This document shows, in pieces, positions 8,248 through 16,641 of a DNA stretch of 38,164 bases. Positions within the stretch are counted from its first letter, which is position 1. Each line of letters starts with the position of its first letter. Source of the stretch: Anaerolineae bacterium (GTDB lineage: Bacteria; Chloroflexota; Anaerolineae; Aggregatilineales; J027); assembly GCA_008933735.1 (NCBI GenBank), contig WBUL01000022.1, positions 1-38,164 of the forward strand, read 5' to 3'. The translations under genes and the position numbers were made by a program. The notes beneath the pieces were generated by a model. That model did no database searches. It was not told the DNA's origin and saw only the letters and a program-made list of their open reading frames with translations.

Positions 8248-9396
8248 ATGCAGGATTTATTTGAATTTTTTAACGCCCGCACCGAGTCGATGGTGACTCT
8301 GCTTGAAAATCTCGTGCGCCACGAATCCCCTTCCAAAGACAAGGTGTTGGTAGACAGGTTAAGTGATTATTTACATGACATTTTAATCGAATTAGGTGCA
8401 GATGTCACGATAATTCCTCGTGAAAAAGTTGGGAATATCCGCCTCGTACAGTGGAATAAGACCAGTAAAGGGACCCCTATTTTGATTCTGGCGCATCTGG
8501 ATACGGTCTGGCCTGCCGGAACCCTGGCTGACGATATGCCTCTTAAAAGAGAGGAAAACCGGCTGTTTGGCCCCGGCGTCCTGGATATGAAAGCTGGTGT
8601 TGCCATTGCAGTGGAAGCCATACGTGGTCTGCGTGATCGCCGTCAGATGCCTGATCGCCCCATCTGGCTGCTGCTGACCACTGATGAAGAAACAGGCAGT
8701 GCTTACAGCCGAGAATTGATCGTCGAATTGGCTCAGCAGTGCGGACTGATTCTGGTCATGGAGCCGGCTGCTGACAACGGCGGCTTAAAAACCTCACGCA
8801 AGGGCATTAGCGAATATACGGTAAAGGCAAAGGGGATCGCTTCTCATGCGGGACTCGCACCGGAAGAAGGAGTGAACGCAATTGTAGAGCTCGCCCACCA
8901 AACACTCAAAATCCACAGCCTGAACAATCTGCGCCAGGGGACATCGGTCAGCGTTACGCAGGTTTCTGGCGGCATCACAAATAACATTATCCCGCCGGAA
9001 GCCGAGTGTTACGTGGACGTGCGTTTTTTCTATAAACACGAAGCAGAACGGGTAGAGACGGCCATCAAAGCCCTAACGCCTGTGCTGCCAGGCAGTTCAC
9101 TGGAAATCACAGGCGGAATCGACCGCCTGCCTATGGAGCGCAGTGAACAGGTGGTCACGGCTTTTCAGCAGGCACGGATACTGGCAGAAAAGCTTGGGTT
9201 TTCGCTGGATGAAGCGGCGGTTGGTGGGGTCAGCGACGGCAACTTAACCGCAGGCGCAGGCGCGACAACGCTGGATGGGCTGGGGGCCCAGGGGGCAGGC
9301 GCCCATGCCCTTCACGAACACATTCTGATTCGCAGCCTGCCGCGCAAGGCCGCACTGCTGGCGGCTATTTTGCAGGCGTGGAAATTTGAAGGTTGA
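8248..9396 (+). CDS. M20 family metallopeptidase (carboxypeptidase G2-like)
   Basis: A 382-aa di-zinc amidohydrolase/peptidase of the M20/ArgE/DapE/CPG2 clan. Predicted metal ligands and catalytic residues are His83 and Asp85 (AHLDTVWP), bridging Asp113 (LDMKAG), general base Glu147 and ligand Glu148 (TDEETGS), Glu172 (MEPA) and His353 (GAGAHALHEH). The dimerisation domain (~185-295) interrupts the catalytic domain. No signal peptide is visible, so it is probably cytosolic. AGGG lies about 15 nt before the ATG. It is divergent from the helicase (102 bp apart) and ends 9 bp from the convergent HExxH gene. The closest functional type is glutamate carboxypeptidase-like; the substrate cannot be read from sequence. 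Confidence 0.92.
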   Translation: MQDLFEFFNARTESMVTLLENLVRHESPSKDKVLVDRLSDYLHDILIELGADVTIIPREKVGNIRLVQWNKTSKGTPILILAHLDTVWPAGTLADDMPLKREENRLFGPGVLDMKAGVAIAVEAIRGLRDRRQMPDRPIWLLLTTDEETGSAYSRELIVELAQQCGLILVMEPAADNGGLKTSRKGISEYTVKAKGIASHAGLAPEEGVNAIVELAHQTLKIHSLNNLRQGTSVSVTQVSGGITNNIIPPEAECYVDVRFFYKHEAERVETAIKALTPVLPGSSLEITGGIDRLPMERSEQVVTAFQQARILAEKLGFSLDEAAVGGVSDGNLTAGAGATTLDGLGAQGAGAHALHEHILIRSLPRKAALLAAILQAWKFEG

Positions 9397-9405
9397 GCAT
9401 AACAG

Positions 9406-10911
9406 CTATGGCGCTTGTTCAGTACGGAGACGATCCAGGGTGTCAAAGAGCTCTGAACTAGTCGTGATCCCGCGCATGATCTGAAGAAAGGTTTCCAAAC
9501 TGCCGGAACGGGCGCGGATTTCGTAAATTGCCGCGCCGATGGGATCACCCCCACCACCTTCAGTAACCAGTTCCGTGCTGCCATCGGCGCGAATTTCAAT
9601 GATCGGGTTATCCTGGTACCCCGCGTTAAAAGCAAACCATGCCTGATTCAACACACGCAGTCCGGTATGCTGGCGTCCATTTGCCATCACATATTCGGCG
9701 GCGGGGACATTTCCCAGAGCCAGCAGATAGTCCGCCATAACTCGTGTATGATGCAGCCACTGGCGCTGGTCAGTATCCGGCGGAGGTAAGTTCGGGTCAG
9801 TGGAGGGAGCGTAACCGAGCAGGGCATACTGCTGCACACGCCGATTCAAAATGAACTGCCCTGCATCCTTGCCTTGAACATCCATCAGATAATCAACGGT
9901 GGAGCGAGTTAAAGAACGGGAAATTTCATAGGGGGTATAGAACAATCCATCGCCCCAATGATCTATCTGGGGGCGCGGACGGTGATTGTTTATGCCTGCC
10001 AGGAGCAAGCGATAATCAGGAACCGGTTGCAGATACACCACTCCCCGTGCGAGTTCCTCCTGATAGAATTTTTGAACAACCTTGTTCCCAACCTCATTCC
10101 CGATCAGAGTCGCCGTCGTTTCATTGATGATGCGGGTCTCTTCGCTGCTCAAATACTGCATTCCCAGGGGGAAAAAAATCAGGTAGTGGTGCGACCACTC
10201 ATGAGCGGTAATTTCAAAAGCGACCACCGCCCGATCCGTTTCCGTGACCATTGCAGGCCAGACCCCGATCCCGCCGATACGTGTAATCCAGACGGACATT
10301 TCAGGAATGGCTTCGGCAACACGGGCTTCCAGCTCAACCCGATAGGTAAACTCTTCTGGATTTAAAACAACCGTTGTGTACTGGCGAATTTCATCGCGCG
10401 GCGAAACCACCAGCACATTCGGCGGATTCAAAAAGTGCATTGTGACGGGCGGCACAACCTGTCCCAGTACGGTTATTCCCTCGTCCTGCAACACCGTGCT
10501 GACCTGTCCCTCAATGATATGTTCCACCAAAGGGCGGCGGGACTTGAGCTCAGCCTGTGTTTTCTCATAATCGGCCTGCAAATCAGGAAGCGTTGAAGCG
10601 GGCGGATTCTGGGAAGCCGATTCAATTTGCTGTTCCAGTGACCACAACTGACTTTGTAGGGTGAAGTATTCAAGGACGAGCTTTTTGCGTTCGTCCTCAC
10701 TGATGTAGGCGTGGTAGCCGAAAAACTCCTGTTTGGCTTTGCTGAAAATTGCTCCCATTTCCCACACAGCAAAATCAAACCGCTCTCCTCGTGTCGCCAA
10801 CGCAATCCGACCTCGAATGCTGTTATCGTGGTCGGCATTACGATCAATCACAAGCGCGATCAGCAGCGAAAGAACCGCAATTCGAAAAAAAAGCCAGAGT
10901 CGTTTGAGCAT
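9406..10911 (-). CDS. Membrane-anchored putative zinc metalloprotease (HEWSHH)
   Basis: A 501-aa protein I cannot assign to a named family. An N-terminal hydrophobic anchor (~7-23) precedes a large extracytoplasmic domain. A probable coiled coil (~80-130, QLWSLEQQIESASQ...) comes first. The zinc motif HEWSHHYL begins at His237 (His237, Glu238, His241), with a downstream NET motif in which Glu264 could be the third ligand, a gluzincin-like arrangement. The C-terminal ~200 residues are helical and contain GGGGD. It is the last gene of the padR operon, 7 bp after the second permease, so it may act on the transporter's substrate or at the envelope. The ribosome binding site is weak; M1 is chosen because it gives the anchor. 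Confidence 0.7.
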   Translation of the reverse strand: MLKRLWLFFRIAVLSLLIALVIDRNADHDNSIRGRIALATRGERFDFAVWEMGAIFSKAKQEFFGYHAYISEDERKKLVLEYFTLQSQLWSLEQQIESASQNPPASTLPDLQADYEKTQAELKSRRPLVEHIIEGQVSTVLQDEGITVLGQVVPPVTMHFLNPPNVLVVSPRDEIRQYTTVVLNPEEFTYRVELEARVAEAIPEMSVWITRIGGIGVWPAMVTETDRAVVAFEITAHEWSHHYLIFFPLGMQYLSSEETRIINETTATLIGNEVGNKVVQKFYQEELARGVVYLQPVPDYRLLLAGINNHRPRPQIDHWGDGLFYTPYEISRSLTRSTVDYLMDVQGKDAGQFILNRRVQQYALLGYAPSTDPNLPPPDTDQRQWLHHTRVMADYLLALGNVPAAEYVMANGRQHTGLRVLNQAWFAFNAGYQDNPIIEIRADGSTELVTEGGGGDPIGAAIYEIRARSGSLETFLQIMRGITTSSELFDTLDRLRTEQAP

Positions 10912-10918
10912 ACACTAA

Positions 10919-12148
10919 TTATTCGTATCGGAAACGCCAAACGGAAAAGACGAGCAGTACACCCGCCATGAGCAGCAAGACACCCACCTCCGGCAGCACA
11001 TCCATTACACCACCACCATCATAGATGATGTCTCCGAAACCATCCATGGCCCAGGCGATTGGGGAAATATGCCCGACGGTCTGCATGGATTCGGGCACAA
11101 TTTCAAGCGGCCACCACGCCCCCCCAAGCGGTGCCAGAGTCAGCACGATGAGGGTGGAAATTCCTCCGGCCTGATTACTTGTCCTGACCAGAGTTGCCAT
11201 CGCAAAACCGAGCGCAGTTCCAGCAAAGCAGTAGGCCAGCACCACCAGGGCAATTGCCAGGTAGTTGGATCCCCAGTCCACCTTCATCAGGATACCCACG
11301 ACGACAAACACGGTGAACTGAATAACCCCAAAGAAAAACGCCCCCAACACTTTGCCGATCACGATATAGGATTTGGGCGCGGGCAGGGTGAACAAACGCT
11401 GCAACGTTCCCTGTTCTCGTTCCAGCACCAGATTAATCGCCAACCCGGTCAGCGAAAACAGCACAAACATCGTCCCTATGCCTGGTACGCTCTGACTCGC
11501 CCCAAAAACCTGGTTAGGATTCTTCCCTGTGCTTTTCGTGACCAGTTGAGCAGGTGGGTTCTGTAAGCCCGCCCTGGCTTCTGCCTGAAGTTCAGACAGA
11601 TCGGACGCAGATGAACCGCCAAAAAATTCCTCGGCAGTCTCCACACCAATTCGGGCAACTAATACACTGCCCCCGACCTCGGAAATGGCTGTTTCAACGG
11701 CGGTTCGGGTGATGGTTGGAGCGTTAAACTGATCGTTGCTCTGGTAGATGAGTTCTACGGATTCTCCAGCTTCCAGTGCTGCCCCGAAACCGACGGGAAT
11801 CATCAGAATCGCGGTGGTACTGCCCTCTTTAATGCGATCTTCCCCAACCTTCTCATAGGCTGCATCGTCTTCCAGGTCGCAGCTTTCTGCATTTTTATCC
11901 GACCCATACAGGCAAACTTCAACCAGTGTGTCCCCTTCGGCGTCCCGGATGGCTTGAATAAACTCTGCCGAGCGCTCAGTTTGATCCTCATCCACAATAT
12001 CCAGATGCAGCACAGGACTTTGCCCAGAAATGGCTATCCCCAGAATAAACATCATGGCGATTGGTACGATGAATGACTGAAGGTAAGTCGATCTGTTTTG
12101 CAGTTGGAGCGTAATATGCAGTCGCGCAATGTTGATGATTGTGTTCAT
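10919..12148 (-). CDS. ABC-2 type transporter permease
   Basis: A 409-aa membrane subunit of an ABC exporter. One membrane segment lies near residues 23-42, a large extracytoplasmic domain spans ~45-225, and five or so segments follow in the C-terminal half (FVLFSLTGLAINLVL, VIGKVLGAFFFGVIQFTVFVVVGIL, ALVVLAYCFAGTALGFAMATL and others). This is the DrrB/YhgE-like ABC-2 layout. The segment EREQGTLQRLFTLPAPKSYIVIGK is the typical cytoplasmic coupling region. AGGAG precedes the ATG by 7 nt. It lies 10 bp downstream of a second, related permease; the two probably form a heterodimer with the ATPase encoded upstream. Confidence 0.9.
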   Translation of the reverse strand: MNTIINIARLHITLQLQNRSTYLQSFIVPIAMMFILGIAISGQSPVLHLDIVDEDQTERSAEFIQAIRDAEGDTLVEVCLYGSDKNAESCDLEDDAAYEKVGEDRIKEGSTTAILMIPVGFGAALEAGESVELIYQSNDQFNAPTITRTAVETAISEVGGSVLVARIGVETAEEFFGGSSASDLSELQAEARAGLQNPPAQLVTKSTGKNPNQVFGASQSVPGIGTMFVLFSLTGLAINLVLEREQGTLQRLFTLPAPKSYIVIGKVLGAFFFGVIQFTVFVVVGILMKVDWGSNYLAIALVVLAYCFAGTALGFAMATLVRTSNQAGGISTLIVLTLAPLGGAWWPLEIVPESMQTVGHISPIAWAMDGFGDIIYDGGGVMDVLPEVGVLLLMAGVLLVFSVWRFRYE

Positions 12149-12158
12149 GGGTCTGCTC

Positions 12159-13454
12159 CTAGACTTCTGCCTTCCAGCTAAAACGCCACAGCGCGATGAG
12201 GAAATACACAGCGGCCATTCCCAAAAGAATCATGGCATTCGGCAGAATATCACCCAGCGAGGCCCCGTTGTTGGCGAGATCATTAAAGGCATTGATACCC
12301 CATTTATTGAGCGAAAGGTTGCTGATGATGTTCACGAAATCGACTTCAATTGGCACGAACGTACCTCCCAGCAGGCCAAGCAGGATCAATACCGCAGAAC
12401 TGATCGTATCCGCCTGGGACACATCCTTGCTGATCGCAGCGATCAACAGCCCTAAACCCGTTCCAGCCGCGACCACGGCCAGGGTAATCAGCGTCAAACC
12501 AATATAATTATTACCCCACAGACTGCCCTCTCTGCCCAACAGCAGCGCGATCACCGGAGTGACCACCAGCAGAATCAGCATTTGGATCAGGCCCGCCCCA
12601 TATGTTCCAAGCAGTTTGCCGAGCATGTATACCCAGCGCGGTGTGGGCGTCGTCAAAATGCGCTGCATTGTCCAGTTACGCTGCTCTTCCAGGATTTCGC
12701 GGGTACCCGCCGCCATTGCAAATGTCATAAAAAAGATCGCCATACTCGGCGCAAAGTAGCGCAGGGCGTCAAATTCCTTTTTTTCACCCTCTACATTGAC
12801 CTGACTTAAAGTGATCCCTGTGTCAATCTCTCCCTGGTACAATCTTGAAAGCGCCGCGTTTGCCGCCTCACCGATTTTGTTAGCGGTATTGGTCGCTGCC
12901 CCGCGCTGGATAAAATAACCGGTTTCTCCTACATAAACATCCTGGGCGACCTGCCCCATATTGACACTGTTGGTGAGCTGTTCCACAATCGCAATGATCA
13001 CAGTTGCGCTGACTTCCTGCCGAGGATTGTAGTAGAGTTCGACCTCGCCTTTTTGTGTCGGGTCATTCACACTAGCGGAAAAGTCCGGCGGGATAATCAG
13101 TGCAGCGCGAATCTCTCCATTGTCCACCATCTCACGGGCGTTTTGTGGATCGTCTTCCAGACTGGCAGAAATCAAATCCTCCAATCCTTCCGGTGGGCTA
13201 TTCACCAGTACATCCACGTAATTCTGCTGCCCCAGGTTAACCTGTCTACCATCACGGGTGATATACCCCTCATCAAGATTGACTACCTTGATTTCGGCGT
13301 CTGGTAGATTCACATCGTTATCCTGTGTTCCAAACGCCAACCCGATAATCGTGCTGATCGCAATCGGCGCGAGGAACATATAAATCACAGCAACACGATC
13401 CGTGTAGGTGCGGTAAATTCCATTCCAGGCAATCGCAAAGATTCTGGCAAGCAT
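12159..13454 (-). CDS. ABC-2 type transporter permease
   Basis: A 431-aa permease with the same architecture as its neighbour: a first membrane helix (~22-42), an extracytoplasmic domain to ~235, then about five helices ending at FLIALWRFSWK. The coupling segment ILEEQRNWTMQRILTTPTPRWVYMLGK parallels EREQGTLQRLFTLPAPKSYIVIGK of the downstream permease, pointing to an old duplication. A strong AGGAGG precedes the ATG. It follows the ATPase gene by 8 bp. The substrate is unknown; this permease type exports drugs, lipids or antimicrobial peptides. Confidence 0.9.
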   Translation of the reverse strand: MLARIFAIAWNGIYRTYTDRVAVIYMFLAPIAISTIIGLAFGTQDNDVNLPDAEIKVVNLDEGYITRDGRQVNLGQQNYVDVLVNSPPEGLEDLISASLEDDPQNAREMVDNGEIRAALIIPPDFSASVNDPTQKGEVELYYNPRQEVSATVIIAIVEQLTNSVNMGQVAQDVYVGETGYFIQRGAATNTANKIGEAANAALSRLYQGEIDTGITLSQVNVEGEKKEFDALRYFAPSMAIFFMTFAMAAGTREILEEQRNWTMQRILTTPTPRWVYMLGKLLGTYGAGLIQMLILLVVTPVIALLLGREGSLWGNNYIGLTLITLAVVAAGTGLGLLIAAISKDVSQADTISSAVLILLGLLGGTFVPIEVDFVNIISNLSLNKWGINAFNDLANNGASLGDILPNAMILLGMAAVYFLIALWRFSWKAEV

Positions 13455-13462
13455 GTCCCCTC

Positions 13463-14425
13463 CTATTCGCGCAAACCACGACCGGTAAGCGAAAGAAAGA
13501 CAGCTTCCAGATTGGGTTCTTGTACCTCAACCGAATACAACCCTGTTCCGTTTTCAGTCAGCAGACGAATCAATTCCGGCAAAATTTTGCGCCCACGTGG
13601 AGAAACGACATGAAGTTCACCAGATTCCGGCTTGGATATGACATGATCCACCAATTCAAGCGCGTTAATTCTCTCCAACACTTCTGGAGGCACCTCGCCC
13701 ACTTTAAAAATCAGGGTATCTTTCTCGCCGACACGCTGAATCAATTCGCCTAGGCTGCCCATCGCAATGATTTCGCCGTAGTCAATGATGGCGATGCGAT
13801 GCGAAAGTTCCTGTGCTTCCTCCATGTGATGAGTCGTGTAAAGAACTGTCATTCCTTCTTCATTCAACTGCTTGACGGTATCCAGAATCCGGCGTCGGCT
13901 GTGTGGATCAATCGCTACCGTTGGTTCATCCAGAAAAACCATTTTGGGGCGGTGCATCAACCCAATACCGATATTCACCCGTCGTTTCATTCCACCGGAA
14001 TACTCCTCAATTTTGTCATCCGCGCGATCCAAGAGATCTATTAGCTCCAGTACCTCATCGGCACGTTTTCTGAGTTCCTTACCGCCCAGTCCGTACATCC
14101 GTCCAAAAAATTCAAGATTCTGGCGGGCACTGAGGGTCGGATACAAAGCCAATTCCTGCGGCACGACGCCAATCTGCTGCTTGGCCTGCACCGGACTCTG
14201 GATCACACTGTAGCCGCCGATCACAATGTCCCCGCCTGTAGGACTCAATAAGGTGCTCATCATACTGATGCAGGTGGTTTTGCCCGCCCCATTCGGTCCC
14301 AAAAGGCTAAAAATCTCACCCTCATAAATCTCGAAATTCACCCCGCCGCTCTTACCGACCGCAAAAACTCCGTCGGGAGGGGTGTATTGTTTCTGTAGAC
14401 TCCGAACCTGTACAAAAGGTTTCAT
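13463..14425 (-). CDS. ABC transporter ATP-binding protein (DrrA/CcmA-type)
   Basis: A 320-aa cytoplasmic ATPase powering the two ABC-2 permeases encoded next. Motifs are Walker A GPNGAGKT (43-50), Q-loop Gln90 (VVPQELALYPTLS), signature YSGGMKRR (142-149), Walker B MVFLDEP (162-168) and the switch His in LYTTHHMEEA. The D-loop reads VAIDP instead of the common VGVDP or VGLDP, a small variation. Residues ~225-320 form the extra C-terminal domain seen in drug-export ATPases. The start overlaps the padR stop by 4 bp, indicating coupled translation. Confidence 0.95.
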   Translation of the reverse strand: MKPFVQVRSLQKQYTPPDGVFAVGKSGGVNFEIYEGEIFSLLGPNGAGKTTCISMMSTLLSPTGGDIVIGGYSVIQSPVQAKQQIGVVPQELALYPTLSARQNLEFFGRMYGLGGKELRKRADEVLELIDLLDRADDKIEEYSGGMKRRVNIGIGLMHRPKMVFLDEPTVAIDPHSRRRILDTVKQLNEEGMTVLYTTHHMEEAQELSHRIAIIDYGEIIAMGSLGELIQRVGEKDTLIFKVGEVPPEVLERINALELVDHVISKPESGELHVVSPRGRKILPELIRLLTENGTGLYSVEVQEPNLEAVFLSLTGRGLRE

Positions 14426-14970
14426 TCCTTTTTCCCCGTGCTTTCCAGTTTTCCAAGAACGTGATTACACCAGTCCAGATAAGCCTGGGCACAGCGTTTG
14501 CCTAAATCGAGCGTCAGCAGCCAGTAATCCACATCATCAGGATGTTCTGACCGTTCACTTTCTATTACGCTTTTTATGCGTGAATAGTTCTCCAGCAGAC
14601 CTGCATAATGGGTGCGATAATTAATGACCTGCTCTTTCAACCGCTCATGAGGAATATATTTGCCGAAAAAAACGCGGGCAAGCTCCGGGGCGCGAACCTT
14701 CGTGACTTCAAACGCTTCGACCAACCACCGCCGAAGTTCAGCCTCCCCTGCGGGTGTGCAGGTGTATGTGATGCGGTGGCGGCTGGCTTCTTCATCTTCC
14801 GTTCCCGATACCCACTGATTCTCCTTCAGGGTATCCAGGGCTCGGTAAATCTGGGAGAGATCACAATACCAGAAGTGACGGGTGCTGTGATTGATAATTT
14901 GCTTGAGGTCGTAGCCGGATTTTGGCCCGGCTACCGTCAGGAGTCCGAGGATAATATGCGGAAGCGACAT
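14422..14970 (-). CDS. PadR family transcriptional regulator
   Basis: A 182-aa repressor with an N-terminal winged helix (~4-85: LPHIILGLLTVAGPKSGYDLKQII...IYRALDTLKENQWV...YTCTPAGEAELRRWL) and a C-terminal helical dimerisation domain (~95-175). PadR proteins commonly repress efflux genes and release DNA on binding a drug or phenolic ligand. It is the first gene of a five-gene operon with an ABC-2 exporter and a HExxH protein. A 34-bp dyad covers its start codon and -10 region, so it probably represses its own operon. The ribosome binding site AAGGTG lies inside the dyad spacer. Confidence 0.93.
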   Translation of the reverse strand: MSLPHIILGLLTVAGPKSGYDLKQIINHSTRHFWYCDLSQIYRALDTLKENQWVSGTEDEEASRHRITYTCTPAGEAELRRWLVEAFEVTKVRAPELARVFFGKYIPHERLKEQVINYRTHYAGLLENYSRIKSVIESERSEHPDDVDYWLLTLDLGKRCAQAYLDWCNHVLGKLESTGKKE

Positions 14971-15002
14971 ATATGCACCTTCATATGTGTAACTGCATAT
15001 AT
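14969..15002. promoter_or_regulatory. Probable PadR operator (dyad over padR start and -10)
   Basis: A perfect 9-bp inverted repeat ATATATGCA / TGCATATAT with a 16-bp spacer. The left arm overlaps the padR ATG (14968-14970) and the right arm the -10 region. The spacer carries CATATG and the ribosome binding site. PadR-type operators are AT-rich dyads with ATG/CAT half-sites, so autoregulation is the simplest reading. Confidence 0.6.
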
Positions 15003-15028
15003 ACTAACACGTCTATAGAAGGTGTCAA
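15001..15028 (-). promoter_or_regulatory. padR-ABC operon promoter
   Basis: On the minus strand a perfect -35 TTGACA (15023-15028) is followed after 16 nt by TAGTAT (15001-15006), or after 19 nt by TATATA. Either -10 lies within or beside the operator dyad. Confidence 0.6.
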
Positions 15029-15044
15029 GAACGACCCGCTGTAC

Positions 15045-15074
15045 AATAAGAAAGGGGCTGTATTCAAGCCCCTT
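15045..15074 (-). terminator. Intrinsic terminator after the HNH gene
   Basis: On the minus strand, 8 nt beyond the HNH stop codon, AAGGGGCT pairs with AGCCCCTT (7-nt loop), followed by TCTTATT. It separates the HNH gene from the padR promoter 17 bp further on. Confidence 0.75.
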
Positions 15075-15082
15075 GTCAGTGA

Positions 15083-15619
15083 TTAGCCCATGTCAATGTA
15101 ACGCTTCCAGGTCTCATGTTCGTTCCCAAACTCGACAACCAGATAACTTGTGCGCGGTCGGCGGGGTTCCCACAGCAACTTCATACCCGCTTCGTGCGGC
15201 AAATGGTTACCTTTGCGATGATTACACTTCGGGCAGGCACAGGCCGTATTCATCCAGGTATCCTTACCCCCGCGCGACTTGGGCAGGATATGGTCAACAG
15301 TCATGTCGTGCTTACTTAATACCTTACCTGCCTGCATTTCACCGGGATGGATACCACAGTAAATACAACGGTACTCATCGCGCATCAACACGCTTTTGCG
15401 ACTCCAGGGCGCTTGACGACGCGGCACGTTAATATATCGGCGCAGTGCAATCACAGACGGGATGGCAAATCGTTCCCGCACTGTCCGCAAAAAGTGTCCT
15501 GTCTCCTCGACCACAACGGCCTTGCCGGAAATCAGGAGATTCATAGCACGGGGAACGCTGATAATGGCAATCGGTTCCCACGTGTGACCATTAAGTAATA
15601 GTACACGCCCCTGCGACAC
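15083..15619 (-). CDS. HNH endonuclease
   Basis: A 178-aa protein of the common bacterial HNH nuclease group. After an N-terminal region of ~75 residues (VLLLNGHTWEPIAIISVPRAMNLL) comes the nuclease: CIYC (Cys85, Cys88) and CPKC (Cys129, Cys132) form the structural zinc site, and Asp109-His110 (TVDHILPKSRGG), Asn124 and His134 form the beta-beta-alpha metal catalytic centre. It is monocistronic with its own terminator and has no neighbouring methylase, so it is not an evident restriction enzyme. The start is GTG, supported by AAAGGAG 8 nt upstream. Confidence 0.92.
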   Translation of the reverse strand: MSQGRVLLLNGHTWEPIAIISVPRAMNLLISGKAVVVEETGHFLRTVRERFAIPSVIALRRYINVPRRQAPWSRKSVLMRDEYRCIYCGIHPGEMQAGKVLSKHDMTVDHILPKSRGGKDTWMNTACACPKCNHRKGNHLPHEAGMKLLWEPRRPRTSYLVVEFGNEHETWKRYIDMG

Positions 15620-15648
15620 CGAGAAAACTCCTTTCGGTCTACCAGGGC

Positions 15649-15700
15649 TGATTCACGTAGAATCACTCTCTGACCTTGTGTCCTACCGATGTTAATTGTA
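15649..15700 (-). promoter_or_regulatory. Putative promoter -10 and leader dyad upstream of the HNH gene
   Basis: On the minus strand TACAAT (15695-15700) could be a -10; no good -35 is seen. Between it and the GTG start lies an inverted repeat TGATTC / GAATCA (15649-15665, 5-nt spacer). A separate perfect 13-bp palindrome is centred at 15736, about 30 bp upstream of the -10. Roles are unproven. Confidence 0.3.
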
Positions 15701-15756
15701 TCAGATTTCACGAATAACGGGCTAGCACAAATGTATTACATTCGTTTTAAATTTTC

Positions 15757-16641
15757 TTAATTCACCGTAGCGCTGGCAAAAATCGCCTGCAAGTGGGGTA
15801 AAAATCTAACCAGATTATCACCGTTCTCGGCGCTGGCGGTCAGGACAAGCACACTGGAACCCATATCCTGGGCAATGAACAGTTCAGGGGTCTGGGTCGC
15901 CATATTGAGACGCAGTTGTAACATGGCAGGGCGCCCATTAACAATAAATCGACGCTGCTCAGCAGGAGCCTCGGTCGAGAGCAGCTCATCCAGAGTCTGG
16001 TTTATTGTACTGAGGGTTGCCGCCAGCAAAAGCGGAGTCTCACCACGCATACTTTGCTGCAAATTATCCGCGTTTGGTGCCAGGAGCACCCCGTCCTCGC
16101 GCTCGGCCAGCACCCAGTTCACGGGTAGATTCAGGGACTCGAAGCCAGTTGGCAGCAAGATCATCTTATCCAGAATAGCGGTAATCAAAGGAGCGTCCTG
16201 GCTAAGGTTATCGGCACGAGAATCACTGCGAAGCACAATTTGCTGTCTATCACTCATGGGTAAAACCACAACAGCGGTATACACATCGCCGCTAAAAACA
16301 CCCTGCGCCAGCCAGCCAGTAACTTCCCCATAGGTTTTTCGCTGGAAGCGGCTGGCGTCGGGAATCCCCAGATTTTTCTGCATCCATTGAGGTATTTCAT
16401 CAAAGGTCAAAGGCGAAGTGACGGCAGTTTCAACCAGAATAGTGATCGCGCTGCTCGCAACGGAAAAACCATTTGCCTGTGGGGTATACCGCCAATTTTC
16501 AGGGTAAAACAACACTACTGAACCGGAATTATCCACTGCAACCGCATTCAGGGCGGGCAGCGGAGTCTGGGCATCCGCAGGCCATGCCCAGACCGAGAAA
16601 ATCAGCAGGAGAAGAAAAACCTTATTCCATCGTCCAGGCAT
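15757..16641 (-). CDS. Secreted protein of unknown function
   Basis: With the ATG start chosen here the product has 294 aa. It opens with a signal peptide (PGRWNKVFLLLLIFSVWAWPADAQT, cleavage probably after ADA). The mature part begins with VVLFYPENWRYTPQANGFSVASS, which faintly recalls PsbP-like folds; the similarity is too weak to name it. No catalytic motif is visible. A GTG 15 nt upstream would also be in frame, but GGGTGGG fits the ATG as ribosome binding site. It overlaps the upstream PPC-domain gene by 20 bp, so the two secreted proteins are probably made together. Confidence 0.75.
   Translation of the reverse strand: MPGRWNKVFLLLLIFSVWAWPADAQTPLPALNAVAVDNSGSVVLFYPENWRYTPQANGFSVASSAITILVETAVTSPLTFDEIPQWMQKNLGIPDASRFQRKTYGEVTGWLAQGVFSGDVYTAVVVLPMSDRQQIVLRSDSRADNLSQDAPLITAILDKMILLPTGFESLNLPVNWVLAEREDGVLLAPNADNLQQSMRGETPLLLAATLSTINQTLDELLSTEAPAEQRRFIVNGRPAMLQLRLNMATQTPELFIAQDMGSSVLVLTASAENGDNLVRFLPHLQAIFASATVN

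Noticed and set aside
11069..11566. 165-codon plus-strand frame within the ABC-2 permease gene
   Set aside because: Gln/His/Lys-rich nonsense composition typical of antisense to a membrane protein gene.
15083..15619. HNH gene as a restriction or homing system
   Set aside because: No methyltransferase, specificity subunit, intron or intein is adjacent; the gene is monocistronic.
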